The notes under the pieces: model-generated
Databases searched by the model: none
Seen by the model: only the letters and a program-made list of their open reading frames with translations
Told to the model about the DNA's origin: nothing
Program-made: the position numbers and the translations under genes
NCBI GenBank assembly: GCA_947629865.1
Contig: CANRFJ010000003.1
Coordinates: 1 to 64,000, forward strand
DNA length: 64,000 nucleotides
Reading direction: 5' to 3'
From: an uncultured Lachnospiraceae bacterium
GTDB lineage: Bacteria > Bacillota > Clostridia > Lachnospirales > Lachnospiraceae
In this document: piece after piece, positions 62,278 through 64,000 of the stretch
Position numbering within the stretch: the stretch's first letter is position 1
Layout: each line of letters opens with the position of its first letter

Positions 62278-63219
62278 TTAGCGGCAGAATGACTTTACCT
62301 TCTCATAGATGCTGTCTGCATCCAGTCCGTATTTCTTCACCAGCTCTACTGCCGGGCCGGACTCGCCGAACACGTCATTGATGCCGATTTTGCACACTCT
62401 GGTCGGACACTTCTCAGCCAGCACATCGCACACGGCGCTGCCCAGGCCTCCGATAACAGAATGTTCTTCCACGGTAACTACCTTGCCGGTCTCTTTGGCG
62501 GCAGCCACTACAAGCTCCTCGTCTAACGGCTTGATTGTGTGCATATTGATTACCTTGGCGTCGATGCCGTCCGCTGCCAGTTTCTCTGCTGCCTCCAGAC
62601 AGTTGGACACCGGAAGGCCGGTTGCCACGATTGTCACATCGCTTCCCTCGCGGAGGACAACGCCCTTGCCGAGCTCAAATTTATAGTCCGGCCTGTCGTT
62701 GATCACCGGCACGGCCAGACGGCCGAAGCGGAGATAGCACGGGCCCTCGTGTTCATATGCAGCGCGGACAGCCGCCTCTGCCTCCACGTCATCCGAGGGA
62801 ACAATCACCGTCATTCCCGGAATCGTGCGCATCAGGGCAATATCCTCGTTGCACTGATGTGTAGCCCCGTCCTCGCCGACAGAAATGCCGGCATGTGTGG
62901 CTCCGATTTTTACATTTAATTTGGGATATCCGATGGAATTGCGCACCTGCTCAAAAGCACGTCCCGCCGCAAACATCGCGAAAGAACTGGCAAACGGCAC
63001 TTTACCGGTCGTGGCAAGCCCCGCCGCAATGCCCATCATATTACACTCGGCAATACCGCAGTCAATGTGCCTCTCAGGGAAAGCTTTCTTGAACACGCCA
63101 GTCTTTGTGGCAGCTGCCAGGTCTGCGTCCAGCACAACAAGGTTGTCAAACTCTGCGCCCAGCTTTGCAAGAGCATTTCCATAACTTTCTCTCGTCGCTA
63201 TCTTCTTTACTTCTGACAT
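62278..63219 (-). CDS. transketolase, C-terminal subunit
   Basis: A 313-residue protein with the pyrimidine-binding and C-terminal domains of transketolase (ATRESYGNALAKLG, GIAECNMMGIAAGLATTG, VTVEEHSVIGGLGSAV). It pairs with the N-subunit encoded at 63207 to make a complete enzyme, as is common in Clostridia. It overlaps that gene by 13 nt, so the two are translated together. The enzyme transfers two-carbon ketol units in the pentose phosphate pathway. Confidence 0.95.
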   Translation of the reverse strand: MSEVKKIATRESYGNALAKLGAEFDNLVVLDADLAAATKTGVFKKAFPERHIDCGIAECNMMGIAAGLATTGKVPFASSFAMFAAGRAFEQVRNSIGYPKLNVKIGATHAGISVGEDGATHQCNEDIALMRTIPGMTVIVPSDDVEAEAAVRAAYEHEGPCYLRFGRLAVPVINDRPDYKFELGKGVVLREGSDVTIVATGLPVSNCLEAAEKLAADGIDAKVINMHTIKPLDEELVVAAAKETGKVVTVEEHSVIGGLGSAVCDVLAEKCPTRVCKIGINDVFGESGPAVELVKKYGLDADSIYEKVKSFCR

Positions 63220-64000
63220 AAAGACTCACCTGCTTTCTCTAATTCTTCCATGGCCTGGGCATATTGCTCGTCGTTCGGAGCGGAACCATGCCAGCCCACC
63301 TGATTCTCCATAAAGGAAACGCCCTTTCCTTTGACCGTCTTCGCTATAATGGCGGTCGGCTGTCCCTTCGTGGCCTTCGCCTCGTCAAAGGCTGCCTTCA
63401 GGGCGTCAAAATCATGTCCGTCCACATTGATCACATGGAAACCAAATGCCTTGAATTTCTCATCGATCGGATAGGGGGAGCACACGTCGTCCACTGCTCC
63501 GTCAATCTGCAATCCGTTGTTGTCCACAATGGCAACAAAGTTGTCCAGTTTTCTGTGTCCGGCAAACATAGCTGCCTCCCAGACCTGTCCCTCCTGGATC
63601 TCACCGTCGCCCAACAGCGTGTAGACGCGGTAGCTGTCACCGCTGAGTTTGGCCGACAGCGCCATGCCGACAGCGGCGGAAATTCCCTGTCCCAGGGAAC
63701 CGCTGGACATATCCACGCCCGGAATGTGCTTCTTGTCCGGGTGTCCCTGAAGATAAGAGCCGACCTTGCGCAGAGTCGTCAGATCCCCGACCGGAAAAAA
63801 TCCCCTGTTCGCCAGCGCGGAGTAGTAACCCGGCGCCGTGTGTCCCTTGCTCAGCACAAAGCGGTCGCGGTCGGGCTTGTCCGGATTCGCAGGATCAATG
63901 TTCAGTTCCTCAAAGAAAAGGTATGTATAAATGTCTGCCGCCGACAGCGAGCCGCCCGGGTGGCCGGATTTCGCACTGTGAACCGAAGTCACGATTCCCT
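63207..64000 (-). CDS. transketolase, N-terminal subunit (partial, cut by the window end)
   Basis: The thiamine-diphosphate-binding half of a split transketolase. HSAKSGHPGGSLSAADI-type residues start the visible part, followed by the TPP motif GDGEIQEGQVWEAAMFA and IVDNNGLQIDG. Typical proteins have about 15-20 more N-terminal residues, so the true start lies beyond position 64000. It forms a heteromer with the product at 62278. Confidence 0.95.
   Translation of the reverse strand, partial: GIVTSVHSAKSGHPGGSLSAADIYTYLFFEELNIDPANPDKPDRDRFVLSKGHTAPGYYSALANRGFFPVGDLTTLRKVGSYLQGHPDKKHIPGVDMSSGSLGQGISAAVGMALSAKLSGDSYRVYTLLGDGEIQEGQVWEAAMFAGHRKLDNFVAIVDNNGLQIDGAVDDVCSPYPIDEKFKAFGFHVINVDGHDFDALKAAFDEAKATKGQPTAIIAKTVKGKGVSFMENQVGWHGSAPNDEQYAQAMEELEKAGESLCQK

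Overview
The window looks like part of the chromosome of a spore-forming, motile member of the Clostridia, most likely a Lachnospiraceae species; the genus cannot be fixed from sequence alone. The reasons are a complete spoIIIAA-AH operon, dipicolinate synthase genes dpaA/dpaB, the order yebC-argR-nadK-tlyA-dxs-ispA-xseB-xseA-nusB-asp23-spoIIIA, strong AGGAGG-type ribosome binding sites often set as GAATGGAGG, and several paralogues of a small protein family that I associate with Lachnospiraceae (probably DUF6033). Nearly all genes are on the minus strand; aroE, asnB and a frameshifted PocR/chemoreceptor-like gene are the only real plus-strand genes. No rRNA, tRNA, CRISPR array or intact insertion sequence was seen.

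Layout: (1) 46-5706, an AT-rich, tightly packed four-gene operon (RNAP alpha-CTD/sigma-4-like protein, PLD-nuclease/SF2 helicase, 55-aa protein, broken SMC-like ATPase), a candidate defence system. (2) 5882-8860, a 992-residue flagellin with a sigma-28 type promoter. (3) 9029-12667, an AMP-forming acyl ligase, HAD phosphatase, YebC and ArgR. (4) 12707-24707, a long housekeeping and sporulation block: NAD kinase, TlyA, isoprenoid genes, exonuclease VII, NusB, Asp23 and the whole spoIIIA operon. (5) 24886-30860, aroE, three DUF6033-like paralogues, a BspA-like leucine-rich-repeat protein and an HExxH protein. (6) 30972-33109, a BlaR1/BlaI-type pair with its operator. (7) about 33111-37765, a second AT-rich accessory stretch with a DUF1016 nuclease, a glutamine-hydrolase-like protein and an AAA/TOPRIM pair. 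(8) 37836-43561, a LytTR two-component system co-transcribed with two more DUF6033-like proteins, then a lipoprotein and a GNAT. (9) 43715-53447, asnB, dpaAB, xthA, a copper operon (csoR, copA with a CopZ-like tail), the frameshifted PocR gene, a MoeB/ThiF-like enzyme and efp. (10) 53514-64000, a fused aroD-aroK, an Xaa-Pro peptidase, YqeG, two AAA ATPases, argS, aroA and a split transketolase cut by the right edge.

The most unusual non-coding signal is a pair of about 125-135-nt structured elements (26901-27024 and 47915-48044). They share three hairpins, a conserved bulge and a long-range loop pairing with compensatory changes, and each sits just upstream of a ribosome binding site. A second family, a double-hairpin repeat of about 65-70 nt, occurs three times (in spoIIIA, before a DUF6033-like gene and before aroA) and ends at the ribosome binding site. 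All functional calls come from reading translated sequence and motifs; no database search was run.
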